From: Orychophragmus violaceus
Taxonomy: Eukaryota > Streptophyta > Magnoliopsida > Brassicales > Brassicaceae
Reading direction: 5' to 3'
DNA length: 64,000 bases
Assembly (NCBI GenBank): GCA_030180135.1
Contig: CM058233.1
Location: 56,440,500 to 56,504,499 of the forward strand
In this document: positions 11,290 to 22,807 of the stretch, piece by piece
How positions within the stretch are numbered: position 1 is the stretch's first letter
How the letters are laid out: each line of letters begins with the position of its first letter
Made by a program: the position numbers and the translations under genes
Notes under the pieces: generated by a model
Database searches by the model: none
What the model was told of the DNA's origin: nothing
What the model saw: the letters and a program-made list of their open reading frames with translations, nothing else

Positions 11290-11406
11290 AATCATCCCGA
11301 TCTTTTTCTCAGTGGTTTTCTGAGTCCAGAGAAAAATCGAGTAAATGATGAATTCAAAGTGCTTCTTCACCAAGTCCTTGCGTCTCCTCTCTTCTAGATA
11401 TTCAAG
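11290..11406 (-). pseudogene. HSP90: Captured fragment of cytosolic HSP90
   Basis: The minus strand, after an acceptor-like TTGCAG, reads LEYLEERRRKDLVKKHFEF and then LWTQKTTEKKI. This is the end of the N-terminal ATPase domain of cytosolic HSP90 (family motif EERR.KDLVKKHSEFI.YPI.LW.EKTTEKEI). Only about 38 codons remain and the Pro of YPI is missing. It lies upstream (in element sense) of the ECR1 piece, so the Helitron joined fragments of two unrelated host genes. Confidence 0.85.
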
Positions 11407-11783
11407 CTGCAATATAGTATGGTTCATTGTTCTGTCTATGGGTATCTATAGTAAATCATGAATTTTCTGAAACGTCTGGGATCTGGATGGGTAGAGGAAA
11501 TTGAATGAGATTGAAGGAGAAGCTTTAATAGTGACTGTAGTAGAAGGGAATCGAAAAAGTTCGGCGATTTAATGGAGCTGCGGTTACAGAGAGGCGCCAG
11601 GGGAGGAAGATGAGACTCACCCGGAAGAAGAAAGGACAGAGAGTAAAGGGCTAGGTTGGATGATTTAGGCTTAATTGGATACTGGGCTTTCCACTTGTTC
11701 ATAATTAAATTAAGGTCCAATAATAAACTTAAAAAGACACATGTCACTCTAAGAGGAGAGATGATTTCTTATTATATATAAGA

Positions 11784-12622
11784 CTAGGAGAGAACCCGCG
11801 CAAATACGCGGATTTATTTTAGTTTACGAATATTTTAAATATTTTAGATTTAAAATCAATATGTTTTATGTTTTTTTAATAAAAATTATCTTTTTGTTAT
11901 CTTAATAATCACATGAGAGAAAATGCACTAATATGCATATATTTTATTTTAATTTATGTTTTAAATAATATGATTTTGTATTTTTTGATTTATTATCAAT
12001 CATTTTTTGCATCTTTTATAAATTTTATTTTGTATGATTTTTTGTGTGGATCATCCTTCTAATATTTTTACACATCTTTTTATAAATATTTTCTTGTATT
12101 ACCATAACTTTTTTATGCTTATCATTTTGTATATTTATTTCATTTTGTTCTTCTTTTTCTCTATTTTTATCATATTTTATTTTTGCTAATTATAACTTCA
12201 ATTATTTATTGAATATATATTTAATAGTTTTTTAGTTATAAGTTTTTTTCAATCGTTCAAAAATATTTTATCTAGTATTTTAATATAAATATTCTAGTTT
12301 TGGTCTCATAATTTCTTCTTTTTTATTTATATTTAAATTTTATTATTTTCTTATTTGTGAAATGATTAAATCATATAAAATAATTAATTTAAATATTATA
12401 TAATATAAAATTTATATGTTTAAAATATTTTAAGATTAAATTTTGATTTTATTGATTTTTATATTTATATTTCAGTAGTTTTTAGTAATTGATTGAAATT
12501 AAATAGTTTTAAATGAAATAATTAATGTTGATGATGTGGAAATTATTATTTAAAATAAACCAATCAGGGGAGGTTGATGTGTCAACGTAGGAGAGCCTCT
12601 CCTTCTTTTTTTATATATAGGA
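11784..12622 (-). mobile_element. Non-autonomous Helitron, directly abutting the next Helitron
   Basis: On the minus strand it starts TCCTATATATAAAAAAAG at 12622 (A before it) and ends with a hairpin CCGCGTATTTGCGCGG, GTTCTCTCCTAG, at 11784. The T that follows is the first base of the neighbouring Helitron. The interior is extremely AT-rich and noncoding. Confidence 0.8.
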
Positions 12623-13522
12623 TTATATAAATTTCAAGTTACAATAATCCATTAAATAGTGGAAACGGATAATAAATAAATGTATATGTTAAACCAAATT
12701 CGATTAAGGTTCTTTATTAACACGTAAATTATGTTATGGGAGCCGGTCTCCAGATTTCCAGATAATATTTTTGCTCTTTAGATAAACCTTTATGAAAATA
12801 ATGTTATATTGTAAACCGGTCAATGGCCTATCATTTGAGTTATGTATTTTTAAAATAACCGACGACATACACTGAATCTAGGAAACAAAAAAATCAACGC
12901 GGCATAATTGCGATGATAATTTGTCTAATTTTTAAATTTGGTTTTTAAGTGTTTTTATTATTTATTTATTTTTGGTCAAATTAGTTCAATTCCCTATCTT
13001 GCTTATATATTTTGGTTTGAATATAGTGAACCGGTTTATTTTAAACCAAATCAAAAGTCAAAGTTACCAAGTATAGAAAAGTCGCAAGTTTGTTGACAAA
13101 AAAAAAAGTCGTAAGTAAACCACTACAAATTTTATTTAATACCAATGATCACGCTTCAAACTAAATCAAATCCGAAGTAAAATGCTAAAAACAATATCAT
13201 CTCAAACTATTTGAAGGTAAATTGTGTGTAATATGTTTGAATTCTCTAGTTACACATGTTAAAAACTGAAACTGGCTAAAAACAAACAAAAAGTTAATTC
13301 TTTGACGACAATCTTTATAAATAATTATGTACTGATGCCTCTAATGATTTAGTTATCCATTCGCATGATCTAGCCAAAGTATCTATAATATGAGTCATAG
13401 TCCACAAATTCTCATCGCATCTAAGAACTCATTTGACTAAGGATTTGTATCTTAATCTTTGATTGACAACACCCTCCAATCAATGATTCTAAGTACATGA
13501 TGACGATTACTTATTATCTAAC
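12623..13522. other. AT-rich intergenic DNA, nothing recognised
   Basis: No gene, RNA or transposon ends were seen. The last five bases (ctaac, 13518-13522) are the TSD of the Tat element. Confidence 0.5.
13518..13522. repeat. TSD of Tat element, left copy (ctaac)
   Basis: The matching right copy is at 51925-51929. Confidence 0.9.
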
Positions 13523-14032
13523 TGTGAGATTTGAGATTCACACTAAGAATTTGTAATCGTGGATTTGAAATTTTGGATATAAAAATGGTATAGATTTCCT
13601 ATGAATCAAAGACTTTATTGAGATTGATCGTCGAGATAGAACAAACACAATCGAATAAAGAGTACAAAGTATGATAATCGAGCTATCTAATCGAAGTGTT
13701 CTTGATTAGGATTGGAATGTCTTGAATGAATCGCTACTTTTTCTTTAAATAGTCTCGACTTTGATCTTCTTGTTCCGATATTTCGGCCTCGCCGTGATAA
13801 CGATCTCCGAGATTTGCGGGAATCGGTTGAACCGACGAAGACCAGGTTGTTCTGCCTCTACATCGCCTCTCACTTCGGCGTTATATGGGCTTTGTCCGGA
13901 TGCTGGTCGCATGGGCCCAAAACGGGTGATGGTCGATCTCTCTGTCTTGATTATGGAACGGGCTCATGATTATGGGCTTTTGTTTGGTTTGTTTATGGGC
14001 CGGATTTCTTAGAGGGAAATCCAGCACCAACA
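13523..14032 (-). repeat. 3' LTR of Tat element
   Basis: 510 bp with TG...CA ends. It aligns with 41519-41883 joined to 51756-51924, which has about 26 extra bases around the LARD insertion point and several substitutions. Confidence 0.9.
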
Positions 14033-14050
14033 ATAGCCCCCAGCCCATTA
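14033..14050 (-). promoter_or_regulatory. Polypurine tract of Tat element
   Basis: The minus strand reads GGGCTGGGGGCTAT immediately before the 3' LTR, the expected position for second-strand priming. Confidence 0.7.
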
Positions 14051-14723
14051 ATTTCGACAAGTCGAGGTTTATGGGCGGTGGACGTTCTTGAGAAGACGCG
14101 CGTGCGCCTCGGGTGTCAAAAACCCTAATAATCATCTCAGCTTCATCTTTGGATCCTGTTATGATCGGACGGTTGAAACCGAGCTCGTGGATCAAATTGA
14201 TCTATTTGTATCGTGTGTGTTATCTCAATTCATGTTATCTAGAGAATAACTTTATTTGCTGTCGATCTGGTAAATCGTCAACGGTTGAGATCTCCCGAGT
14301 CCGATAAATCTTATCGGCCTCGATCTATGCGGATGTGAGTTAATCATCAGCCTCTTGCTCCTGACCGTAGATCGCGTATCAACGGTCAAGATCGTAAGAG
14401 ATCGAAGGATCCTAACTGTCTCGATCTTTTGTAATCATTTTCAAACTTTAAATCGAGCGGTTGAGATTGTAGGATACGAAAGATCCCACGGATCTCGAGG
14501 GAGGAGGTGCACGAGTTAGCTTAAAAGGAGAAGTTACCTAGCACGATTCCCATTACTGCTCGCACTACAAATCGACAAGGTAACTTCTTCTTCCTTACTT
14601 TAGCATTTTCGTCTCTCGCTGTTGTTTCTTTTACTGTTATTCTGAAACTCCTCTCTCTTTAGATCTTCTATTCCAGTTCTTTTTTTTTCTTCGAATAAAA
14701 GAAATTTCGATACGTCGACCATT
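14051..14723. other. Noncoding stretch between Tat 3' LTR and antisense ORF
   Basis: No gene was seen. Since the antisense ORF starts at 14724, any promoter for it must lie here or in the LTR. I saw no convincing TATA box. It contains several GATCTCG/CGATCT-type repeats. Confidence 0.4.
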
Positions 14724-16625
14724 ATGGCTCGGAAGGATATGACCAGGGCGAGTACAAGTGCGGCGGCGGGATCATTTGGTCTGCATCCGCCGTCCAGCTT
14801 GACTGTGGATCATATACAGCGGTTGTTGTCGAAGTGACAGATCCCTCCGGGGGTAGAATTAATCGTCCCGTCTCCGACGATGTCGCCGGAAACTGCTGTA
14901 GAGGGCTATTGCTGCGCCTCTTACACCTACTTCGAAAAATGCGGATTGTTTTTCCCAATCCCTCGCATTATCTCGTGGGTTCTGGCCCAGCTTCAACTGG
15001 CTTTTCATCAGATGACCCCGAATTTCGTCCGTTATGTTATCGGACTCGTGGTTAGAGCCGTCGAGGAGGGCATTGACTTTGGGGCCGAGGAATTGATTAG
15101 GGTTTGTTCGATAAAACATAACACTCGTTTTTCCGGTACTTACTACCTCTCTCCTCGTCAAGGGAAGATCCTCGAGGAGATCCGGACGAGGGATGCGTGG
15201 AAGAATAAGTACTTCTTCTTCAGGATCAACCATCATTCGGTCGAGGACTTCGATTACTCGGTTATCCCGACAAGATGGGCAGCTAGCGTTGGTTAGCTTT
15301 TAGGGTTTATCAGTTCTCCTGACTGCTTCAACGTTCTTAACATCGAGCCATTTGCTGACACATATTTTTTTTTGTTTTTCTTTGTAGAGGCTCCTGAATC
15401 GTTACCTTTGAACCCGATCACATCGAGTTTAATTGCTCGTCTCCGGAGAGGAGATAATCGTTGGTCTAGCTTTACAGACCAACGAATTCGAGCTGCTCTA
15501 GGTCCTGCAGCCCGACGGCCTCTTTCGTACCAACCTCGACTTTCGCAAAACGAGTCGCGCTCCCCTCACCAGCCCGCTTCAACCCGAGTTGTTCAGGCTT
15601 CGCTTCAGATCACCGAGCGGACTGGAGAAAGTAAGTATCCTGGTTGGTTCGTGCGAAGGTTTCTGGTACTGTATATCTCTTCTCTTTTTTTTTTAAGAAC
15701 TGACTCGAGTCCGTTTTGTCCTCAGATCGACTTGTCTCGGACGACAGCTCTATTGCCAGTAGTCCCTCTTTCGAAAAGATGTCGCGAAGGTCAAGCAGCC
15801 GTAGGACGGGAAGGATCCCGTTGATCTAGCGAGGAAAATGAAGGCCAGGGACTTGAGAAACGCCCTCCTTTTTGCAATGGGCGAAACTCTTCCTCCCCCT
15901 CCCTCGATCCCTCCTCCTAACCCTGTTCAAATCTCTCTTCCTCCGGCTATAGGGTCCGGGGAGGCGAACATGGAGGTGGAGAATTTACCTCCCTCTTCGA
16001 TCGGGCAGGAACTAGCCCAGGTCCCGTCCGGGGAGCATGCTTTACGCGACTCTCGGTCGAACGGCTCGAGGGGATCGAAAGTCGGAGTCGGGGTGGCCCT
16101 CCTCCTCCTGTAGCGAAGCGTCAAAGGACCGACGCGGAGGTGAGCTCAAAGAGGCCGAGCCAAGGCGTGGAGGCGAGGCCCGCCTCTTCCGGGTCCTCCG
16201 GATCTTTTAACTGGCGCTTCAGGCACCAGAAGGAATGGCCGATTGCGGATGATCCAAAGGGTGTGGCCTATTTGCTGAAGCATTTCAAGCCCGCAGGTGT
16301 CCAGCTCCCAGCTGTTGGGGATATGGCTCTCGGCGACTCTTACACCGAGATGATGGCGGCCGCTGGGAAGGTAATGGTTTCTTCCCTTCGCTTCTTCGAC
16401 CTGTTTTATGCTTAGCATTCGTTTATTATTATTATTTTTTGTGAAGGCTTTGGAGGCTGCGAACAGGTACGCGGCTAGGTCTGAGCGCGAGCTGCGTGAA
16501 ATACCGCAAGCAAGTGAGCTTGAGACTGTTAAGAAAACAGTGAGCGACCTGAAAGCGCAGCTGCAAGGGGTCCTGGTTCGGGAGGAGGAGCTGAAGAAGA
16601 AGCTCGTCAAGTTTGATGGGGTGGA

Positions 16626-16630
16626 GGCCC
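16626..16630. repeat. TSD ggccc of the gag-only Copia (right copy 23523-23527)
   Basis: The five bases before the LTR at 16631 match the five after 23522. Confidence 0.9.
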
Positions 16631-17367
16631 TGTTGGGATTATGTCCTGAAATCATATTGTACTAACTCTGATAGATAGTTGTATTGTCAAGATCGGACAA
16701 TTCATGTAATACTAGGTGATCATAATGTTTTGCTAGAAGCCACTTATGACTTATGAGTTGTAGCTCATTGCTAGTATTATGTGAACCTACAGGGTCACAC
16801 ACCTAAACAAGCTGGATACACTTTGTATGGGATTGATCATTGGCATATGGTCTGGTCAATGTGTATTGGATACACATTGAATTCGAGTTTTAAGAGGTGT
16901 GTCGATCGACACCATTGGGTGTGTCGATCAACACAGATCGGGTTTCGAAACTGATGTTTCAGTTTGATGACTTAAACGAATTGGATTAATCCAATGATCG
17001 GTTTTTAGTCATTCCGGGTCTATATAAAAGCTCATATGGACGACCTGGAACCCTAGCCATTGTTGAGACTTTTTCTTGACAGAAAAAACGCAGCCACCTC
17101 TCAAAAACACAGGGATTCCCAGGAGATCCGATTCCCGGCACTAGTATCCCGGCGGATTCCAGCTTGTGTGCGTGTGGACTGCAGTAGAGGCGCAGCATCT
17201 GAGGCGCTCTTGATCTCACTTACATGTTCATCATTCCGCTGCAAATCTCCAGGTAAACACGAGATCAGGTGTAGATTCAACTCTAAGCATGAATCCTAGA
17301 TCCTAGGCTATGGAATTGAGACTTAGGGTTGCCTAATTGGATTAGAAACCGCCTAGAAATTCCATCA
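16631..17367 (+). repeat. 5' LTR of gag-only Copia
   Basis: 737 bp, TGTTGGG...TCCATCA. It contains a TATA box TATATAAAAG at 17021-17030 and two palindrome motifs (16888-16903 and about 16919-16934, the second with one mutated base). Confidence 0.9.
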
Positions 17368-17368
17368 G

Positions 17369-17381
17369 TTGTATCAGAGCC
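17369..17381 (+). promoter_or_regulatory. Primer binding site, variant
   Basis: TTGTATCAGAGCC follows the LTR where the usual site reads TGGTATCAGAGCC. One base of the tRNA-Met complement is changed. Confidence 0.75.
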
Positions 17382-17399
17382 TAAGGATTCTAGTTGAAT

Positions 17400-18711
17400 C
17401 GCACTCTTAGTTATCGCTCAGCGTCGATCGTTGCTTTCGGCGTGCTACGATCGACACAACCGGAAAAATCGCATTGTGTCGATCGTTGTAAAGTGTTGCA
17501 TCGATCGACACAGACCGAAAATCGCATTGTGTCGATCGACACAAAGTGTTGTATCGATCGACACACAGCGACACGACTGGTTCAATTGGATTGAATTGTT
17601 CATTGCGATTGGTTGAGCTGGTTAGATCGGTTTGATTGGATAAGTCGGTTCAATTGAATTGGACCGGTTATCGCAATTGGTTAAACCGGTTTGACCGGTT
17701 AATTTCGGTTCAATTGGATTGACCGGTTATTGACCGGTTATCGAAATTGTCTTCGGTTTAGGTCTATGTCGACCGACACACATGTGTTGTGTCGATCGAC
17801 ATGACTGGTTCAATGAACCGGGTTAATTGGATTAACCGGTTATTGAAGTCCGGTTATTTTGGTGATGTCGATCGACAGACTTGGTCTGTGTCGATCGACA
17901 CAGTGCTCACAATTCTGGTTATTGAGCCTTAAATTTGCAAAACCAAACTCGACTTAAACCTATTCTATTAGAACAATTAAAACTCAATTAAAATTAGAAG
18001 TTAAAAATGTTCTAAATCTATTTGGATACACATTGGATGTGTATTAGATCAAAGCTTAGTTTTCAATATGGTCAACTGTCAAGACTCATTTCGTTGTTGT
18101 GATACTCTTGCCAAGAGCTTGGTGTCCACAATTACATGAGTAAGGCAGGTAATCGTGTTGATGGACTTGCAGTGCTTGACATCAACAATTACATGACCTA
18201 AGAGATTGATTTACTAACCTTTTAGAGTTCCGTTTCCTCAACTAAATATCAAGTGACCTTGATGTCTTGCCCAATCTTGTCTACTGTCAAGACTCGTTTC
18301 GTTGTTGGATAGTCTTGGAGTCCTTGGTATCCACAATTACATGAGTAAGGCAGGTGATCATTGATAGACTTGCAGTGCGACTGTCAATGATCACAAGACT
18401 GAAAAGATTGGTTTACTTGACTGGGCTATCAGAAGTTCTGGGCCCAGAGACGTCAGAGTGGATGAGACATGGATTGTCTTATCTGCGACCAAGAGTTGTA
18501 CTGGGTACAATTAGCAATGATTTGCTTACCTAGATAACTGAAGTTTGGGTGATGGCGAGTCGTCCACCCATATTTGGTGAAGTATGGGTCTTGGATCATT
18601 ATATTCATAGAGGAAACATTTTTTGAATATAATGCGAGTTTTCTTATTAGATAAGATTTCTCATTTCATGAACTTCATAACTAAAACTTTTCTTTTCTTA
18701 GGTTTCAGCCT
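17400..18711 (+). repeat. Palindrome-rich leader
   Basis: It contains perfect TGTGTCGATCGACACA at 17528-17543 and 17887-17902 and several variants (17475-17510, 17552-17566, 17765-17800, 17868-17880). Between about 17580 and 17860 there are dense ACCGGTT repeats. From about 17910 to 18711 it is nearly the exact reverse complement of 1028-1840. Confidence 0.85.
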
Positions 18712-19554
18712 ATGTCTAAAACTACTTTCTCGTTGCGATCCGTCCTTGAGAAGGACAAGTTAAATGGATCCAACTTCCTGGATTGGTATCGAAATTTGAG
18801 AATTGTTCTCAAGCAGGAGAGTAAAGACTATGTTCTTGAGAAACCTCTCCCCGAGAAGCTTGGGACCAACGCCTCGCATGCAGTATATGATGCTTGGAAT
18901 AAGCATTATATTGATGTGGTAGATGTGTGTGGTCTGATGTTGGCTACCATGAACTCGGACTTGAAGAGTCAATACGAGAACATGGAGTCGCCAATAGAGA
19001 TGATCACCAGCCTGAAACTGATGTTTCAGGAACAGGCACGAGTTGAGAGATACCAGATGATTAAGTCTCTCATTGGGTGCAAGCTACCAAAGGATGCTCC
19101 AGTGAGTCCTCATGTCATTAAAGTGATGGGTTACATTGATAACCTGGGGAAACTGGATTGTCCTGTTAGCCTAGAGTTGGCTACTGAGATCATTTTGCAG
19201 TCACTGCCGTCAAGTTATGATAAGTTCATAAAGAGCTATATCAAGAATGACTTGACGAATACGTTGACTGAGCTGCATGGCATGCTCAAGACAGCTGAGC
19301 AAAACATCATAAAGGGTAAAAGGTTTGAGAAATCTTGTATAGACAAGGGTAGAGGCAAGGCCGTCCAGATTTGGAATCAGACTAAGCCTATGTCTTCTCA
19401 TAAGCCCAAGTCCGGCCCATTTGATGTTAGTAAGTGCTGCTACTGTGAAGAGTTTGGGCATTGGAAGAGAAATTGCATTAAATTCTTGGAAGATTCACAA
19501 GAGATGAAGGAGATGTACGAGAATTCTTCTTCAGGTATTGTGTTATCACTTTAA
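18712..19554 (+). CDS. Copia gag with CCHC zinc knuckle
   Basis: 280 residues, intact. The capsid region (TFSLRSVLEKDKL, DWYRNLRIVL) is nearly identical to the gag at 113-1027 through the first ~100 residues and diverges modestly afterwards. The knuckle CCYCEEFGHWKRNC is at residues 242-255. The C-terminal SSSGIV is where the polyprotein normally continues into protease, but the frame stops there. It would form virus-like particles in the cytoplasm and package RNA. The preserved gag next to a ruined pol suggests selection on, or recent copying of, gag only. Confidence 0.85.
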   Translation: MSKTTFSLRSVLEKDKLNGSNFLDWYRNLRIVLKQESKDYVLEKPLPEKLGTNASHAVYDAWNKHYIDVVDVCGLMLATMNSDLKSQYENMESPIEMITSLKLMFQEQARVERYQMIKSLIGCKLPKDAPVSPHVIKVMGYIDNLGKLDCPVSLELATEIILQSLPSSYDKFIKSYIKNDLTNTLTELHGMLKTAEQNIIKGKRFEKSCIDKGRGKAVQIWNQTKPMSSHKPKSGPFDVSKCCYCEEFGHWKRNCIKFLEDSQEMKEMYENSSSGIVLSL

Positions 19555-22000
19555 GTTCTACGTAAGTATTGGATACTAGTTGTGGTACTGATATTTTTGA
19601 AATATGCAGGGACTAAGCAACAGTAGAATGTTGAAGAAAGGACAAGTGGAACTGCGCGTCTGGAATGGAGCAATGGTTGCTGCATTAGCCGTAGAAATTC
19701 TCCACTTGTAGGAGCCTTTCAAGCTTGGTTTTTGAATTAAGTAATTGCTACTATGTACCTGCTATAAGCAGAGATGTCTTTCATTTTCTTGTAAGAATTT
19801 GGATGTTTTTCATTTTGATAAAAGACAAGTTTTGCTCTTTTGATCTTGATGAAATATTATATGGTAGCACCCCTTTTTGTTTTGAAAAATGGGTTTTATA
19901 TCTTAAACCAAAGTACGCCTGTATATAACATAAATACCAAACGGTTTAAGTCTGATGACTCGAACTCGACTTTCCTTGGCATAGTCGTTTCAACCACATA
20001 GAGTGGAGCGGATTCAGAAGTTCCGTAGTTATGAGATTTTGGGCTCATTTGATTATAAATCATATGAGATATGAATTCTGCCTACTGGGCCAAATGACTA
20101 AGGCTTTTTTAGCAGAGCTAAAGAAAAAGGGCCAGAGGCTTATTGGGCCTTACACATACTGATGTATGTGGCCCGGTGAGCATTTGTGCCATAGGAAATC
20201 TTCTGTACTTCATTACCTTTATTGATGACTTCAGTAAGTATGGTTGTGTTCATTTGATGAGACATAAGTCGGAATATTTTGAGATGGTCAAAGGAGTTCC
20301 AGAATGAAGTATAGAACCGATATGACAGAAGTATTAAAGATCCTCGATTAGATCGCAGAGGAGAGTACTTAAGTCAAGAATTCCGTGATCATCTGAGTGA
20401 GTGTGAAGTTGTTTCACGACTCAATTCTCATGAAAACCTCAATGGTGTTTCTAAGAGAAGTAATTGGACCTTATTGGATATACTCCGATTAATGATGAAT
20501 CACACGAATCTTCCATTATCCTTTTAGGAATACGCTCTAGAAATGTCTGTATTTACGCCAAATAGGTTTCTATCAGAATCAGTTGAAAGACACCACATTG
20601 GATGTGGACTGGGAGTTTTCCAAGTATGTTTTCCTGATTAATTGGGATTGCAAGGCTTATGTCAACAGACAAGCTTGAACCCAAATCTGATAAGTGCTGC
20701 TTCGCTGGTTGTCCTATGGAAACCAAGGTTTATTACTTTTGCAACCAATCCGAGAACAAAGTTTTGTTGATTCGGAACTCTGTTTTTCTAGAAAGAAAGT
20801 CTCTTTCCAAGAAGAACAGTGGGAGTAGAAGTACAACTCGAAGAAATTCGAGAAACACAGGAGGCTGCTCAACCTGTTGAGGGAGAGCAGCGGTTGGATC
20901 TACAAAGTGCTGTAAGACCTACACCTGTAGAGCCTGAAGTTCGCAGATCCAAATGGATCCATCACTAACCCGAGAGTGATTTCTCGTGACCGATTGCCGT
21001 GATCTGTTGATCATTGAAAAGTGACGAGCCTGCAAAATTCAAGAAGCGATGGTGAGCCCCAACTCCGAAAAATTTGCTAGGTATGCATGTTAGCTTCACC
21101 GATCCATTTCTGGATTGAAGCAAACATCTTGGAGTTGGAATCTACGTTCTGTTAAAACGATCAAAAGTTTTGACTTGATCAGGAACGAATAGGAACCGTG
21201 CGTTTACAAGTAGACTAGTGGGAGCGTAGTTGCATTTCTCACACTGTATGTATATAACATACTTATTCTCATAAACGACGTTCCACCGCTTAAGTCTTAT
21301 GTGACTTGGGTCGGAAGTCATTTTCAATAATGGACATGGGAGAAGCCGCGTGAGTTCTCGGAATAAGGATCTATTGAAATAGATTGGGTAGGCTAATTGG
21401 ATCGTGTCAGAATCCTTATGTTGATAAGGTATTGGACAGTTCCAATATGCATGATTCCAAGAATGGCTTCACACCAAAGGTCCTATGGCAATAATCTTAG
21501 CAAGATGAAGTGTCTTGGACGCTGGCTGAGCTAGTATGTATGACTGTGATTCCTTATGCTTCTGCAATAGAATCTATCATGAATGCCACACTTTGCGCTC
21601 GTCTTGATGCAGCTTACGCATAAAGCATGACGAGAAGATACCAATATGTTCCGATAAAAGTCACTGGACAGTTGTAAGGAGTGTCCCCAAGTGTTTGAGG
21701 AACACCAAGGATAGGTTCTTGTTCAACTGAGAAAGTGACGAATCTGTTATGAGTAGTTAGACGGACAAAGACGATTTCCGGTTCCCACCTGATTAGATCT
21801 CTTTGTCTGGGTAGCGGTGCTATCTATTGGAAGGGCTCCAAGCAGAGGACCGTAGAATAGTGCTTATTAATGAATAGCGGTGTGGTTTGTTGGAATGGTT
21901 CCAAGCAAGAACACCGCAGCCTCTCTCACAACCTAAGCACGAGCTTTATACTGTTGCTAAAGGTACTAGGTATCTGAAGACGTGGTCTTGATTCTAGTGG
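19555..22000 (+). pseudogene. Decayed Copia pol (PR-IN-RT-RNase H remnants)
   Basis: Pieces in several frames match the pol at 28200-31261. They are the protease end and a YYVPAISR motif (about 19745), an integrase TDVCGP motif (about 20160) with FITFIDDFSKYG (about 20210), KLEPKSDKC (about 20670), FLERKSLSKKNSGS (about 20790), and RT pieces (about 21110-21340). Large parts of integrase and RT are deleted and no frame exceeds 75 codons. A tandemly doubled RNase H piece at 21800-21920 is shared with 5030-5130. Confidence 0.8.
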
Positions 22001-22807
22001 GAGTTATGTTAGTTATGATGTTCACATAGACATGCTATGGTCATGTTTATGAAAAACTGACATCAGCATTATTTGATTATTGGATAATTAAATAATGGTC
22101 CCAAAGTATTTTATGTTCATTTTATAGGTCATCAAGTTGAGGATTTGATCATGAAACCCTATAAGTGAAAGATGACATAAAATTATGTTTGTCCCTGGTC
22201 GTAGGTTGTTAAAGTAGGACACTAACAACCGTTAGGACTAGTATGTGAGGTGACGTATGACTAAGTTTCATGGAGTCATTGATATGAGTATCAACGTCAA
22301 TCACATAGATATATGTTGGTGAACATGTGATCGGACATGACCCGCTAATGAGAACTCTACAGGATAGTTATATCAGTGTCATGAGAGGTTCTCATTACGA
22401 CTATAGAGTATAGTCCTTAGACATGAGTTCATCATGCTTCCTAGCATATGAATTGGTGCACTTTGACCTTGTCAAACGTCGACCCGTAACTGGCGGCTAT
22501 AAAGGCAGTGCTTGGGTGTATCATGAAGTGTGTGAAGGAACAAGGATGGAACAAGATGGGATATGTCCCTCCTATATAATGGGAGATAAATATCTCAGGG
22601 CCCATCGAAGATTTGATACTGAGTAAATGCATGGCCGTGCTCAAACGAGGTGATTGTCAGTCGTTTGTTTTTATCAGTATAGATCAGGAGTTCGATGAAA
22701 ATGATGTTGGCTATAGTAAGGATGACACGGTTTCTTGCCTTATGCCATATCGAGATATAGTGACGAAGGGATTAAGGGAATAGTTGATTCCAGTACAAGT
22801 GGGAGAT
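22001..22807 (+). other. 3' untranslated region and purine tract of gag-only Copia
   Basis: Noncoding, parallel to 5200-6034. It ends in CAGTACAAGTGGGAGAT, the same purine tract used by the Copia at 24969-32753. Confidence 0.75.

Larger units (their letters stand above)
8739..11783 (-). mobile_element. Helitron carrying captured ECR1 and HSP90 gene fragments
   Basis: On the minus strand the 5' end reads TCTTATATATAATAAG at 11783. The 3' end has a hairpin CCCGCGCGTGCGCGGG (8755-8770) followed by TAGTAAAGCTCACTAG, ending at 8739 with T next. No Rep/helicase coding was seen, so it is non-autonomous. Inside are intron-containing fragments of two host genes, both in the element's sense orientation. 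The 5' end resembles that of the neighbouring Helitron 11784-12622 (TCCTATATATAA, then a TCTCCT and a TGACA motif), supporting a common family. Confidence 0.8.

Noticed and set aside
14859..15236. Minus-strand ORF opposite the Tat additional ORF
   Set aside because: It has no domain resemblance and mirrors the conserved plus-strand PF04195-like coding region.
14724..16660. Host gene with introns
   Set aside because: It lies between Tat LTRs with matching TSDs and resembles the known antisense ORF of Tat elements.
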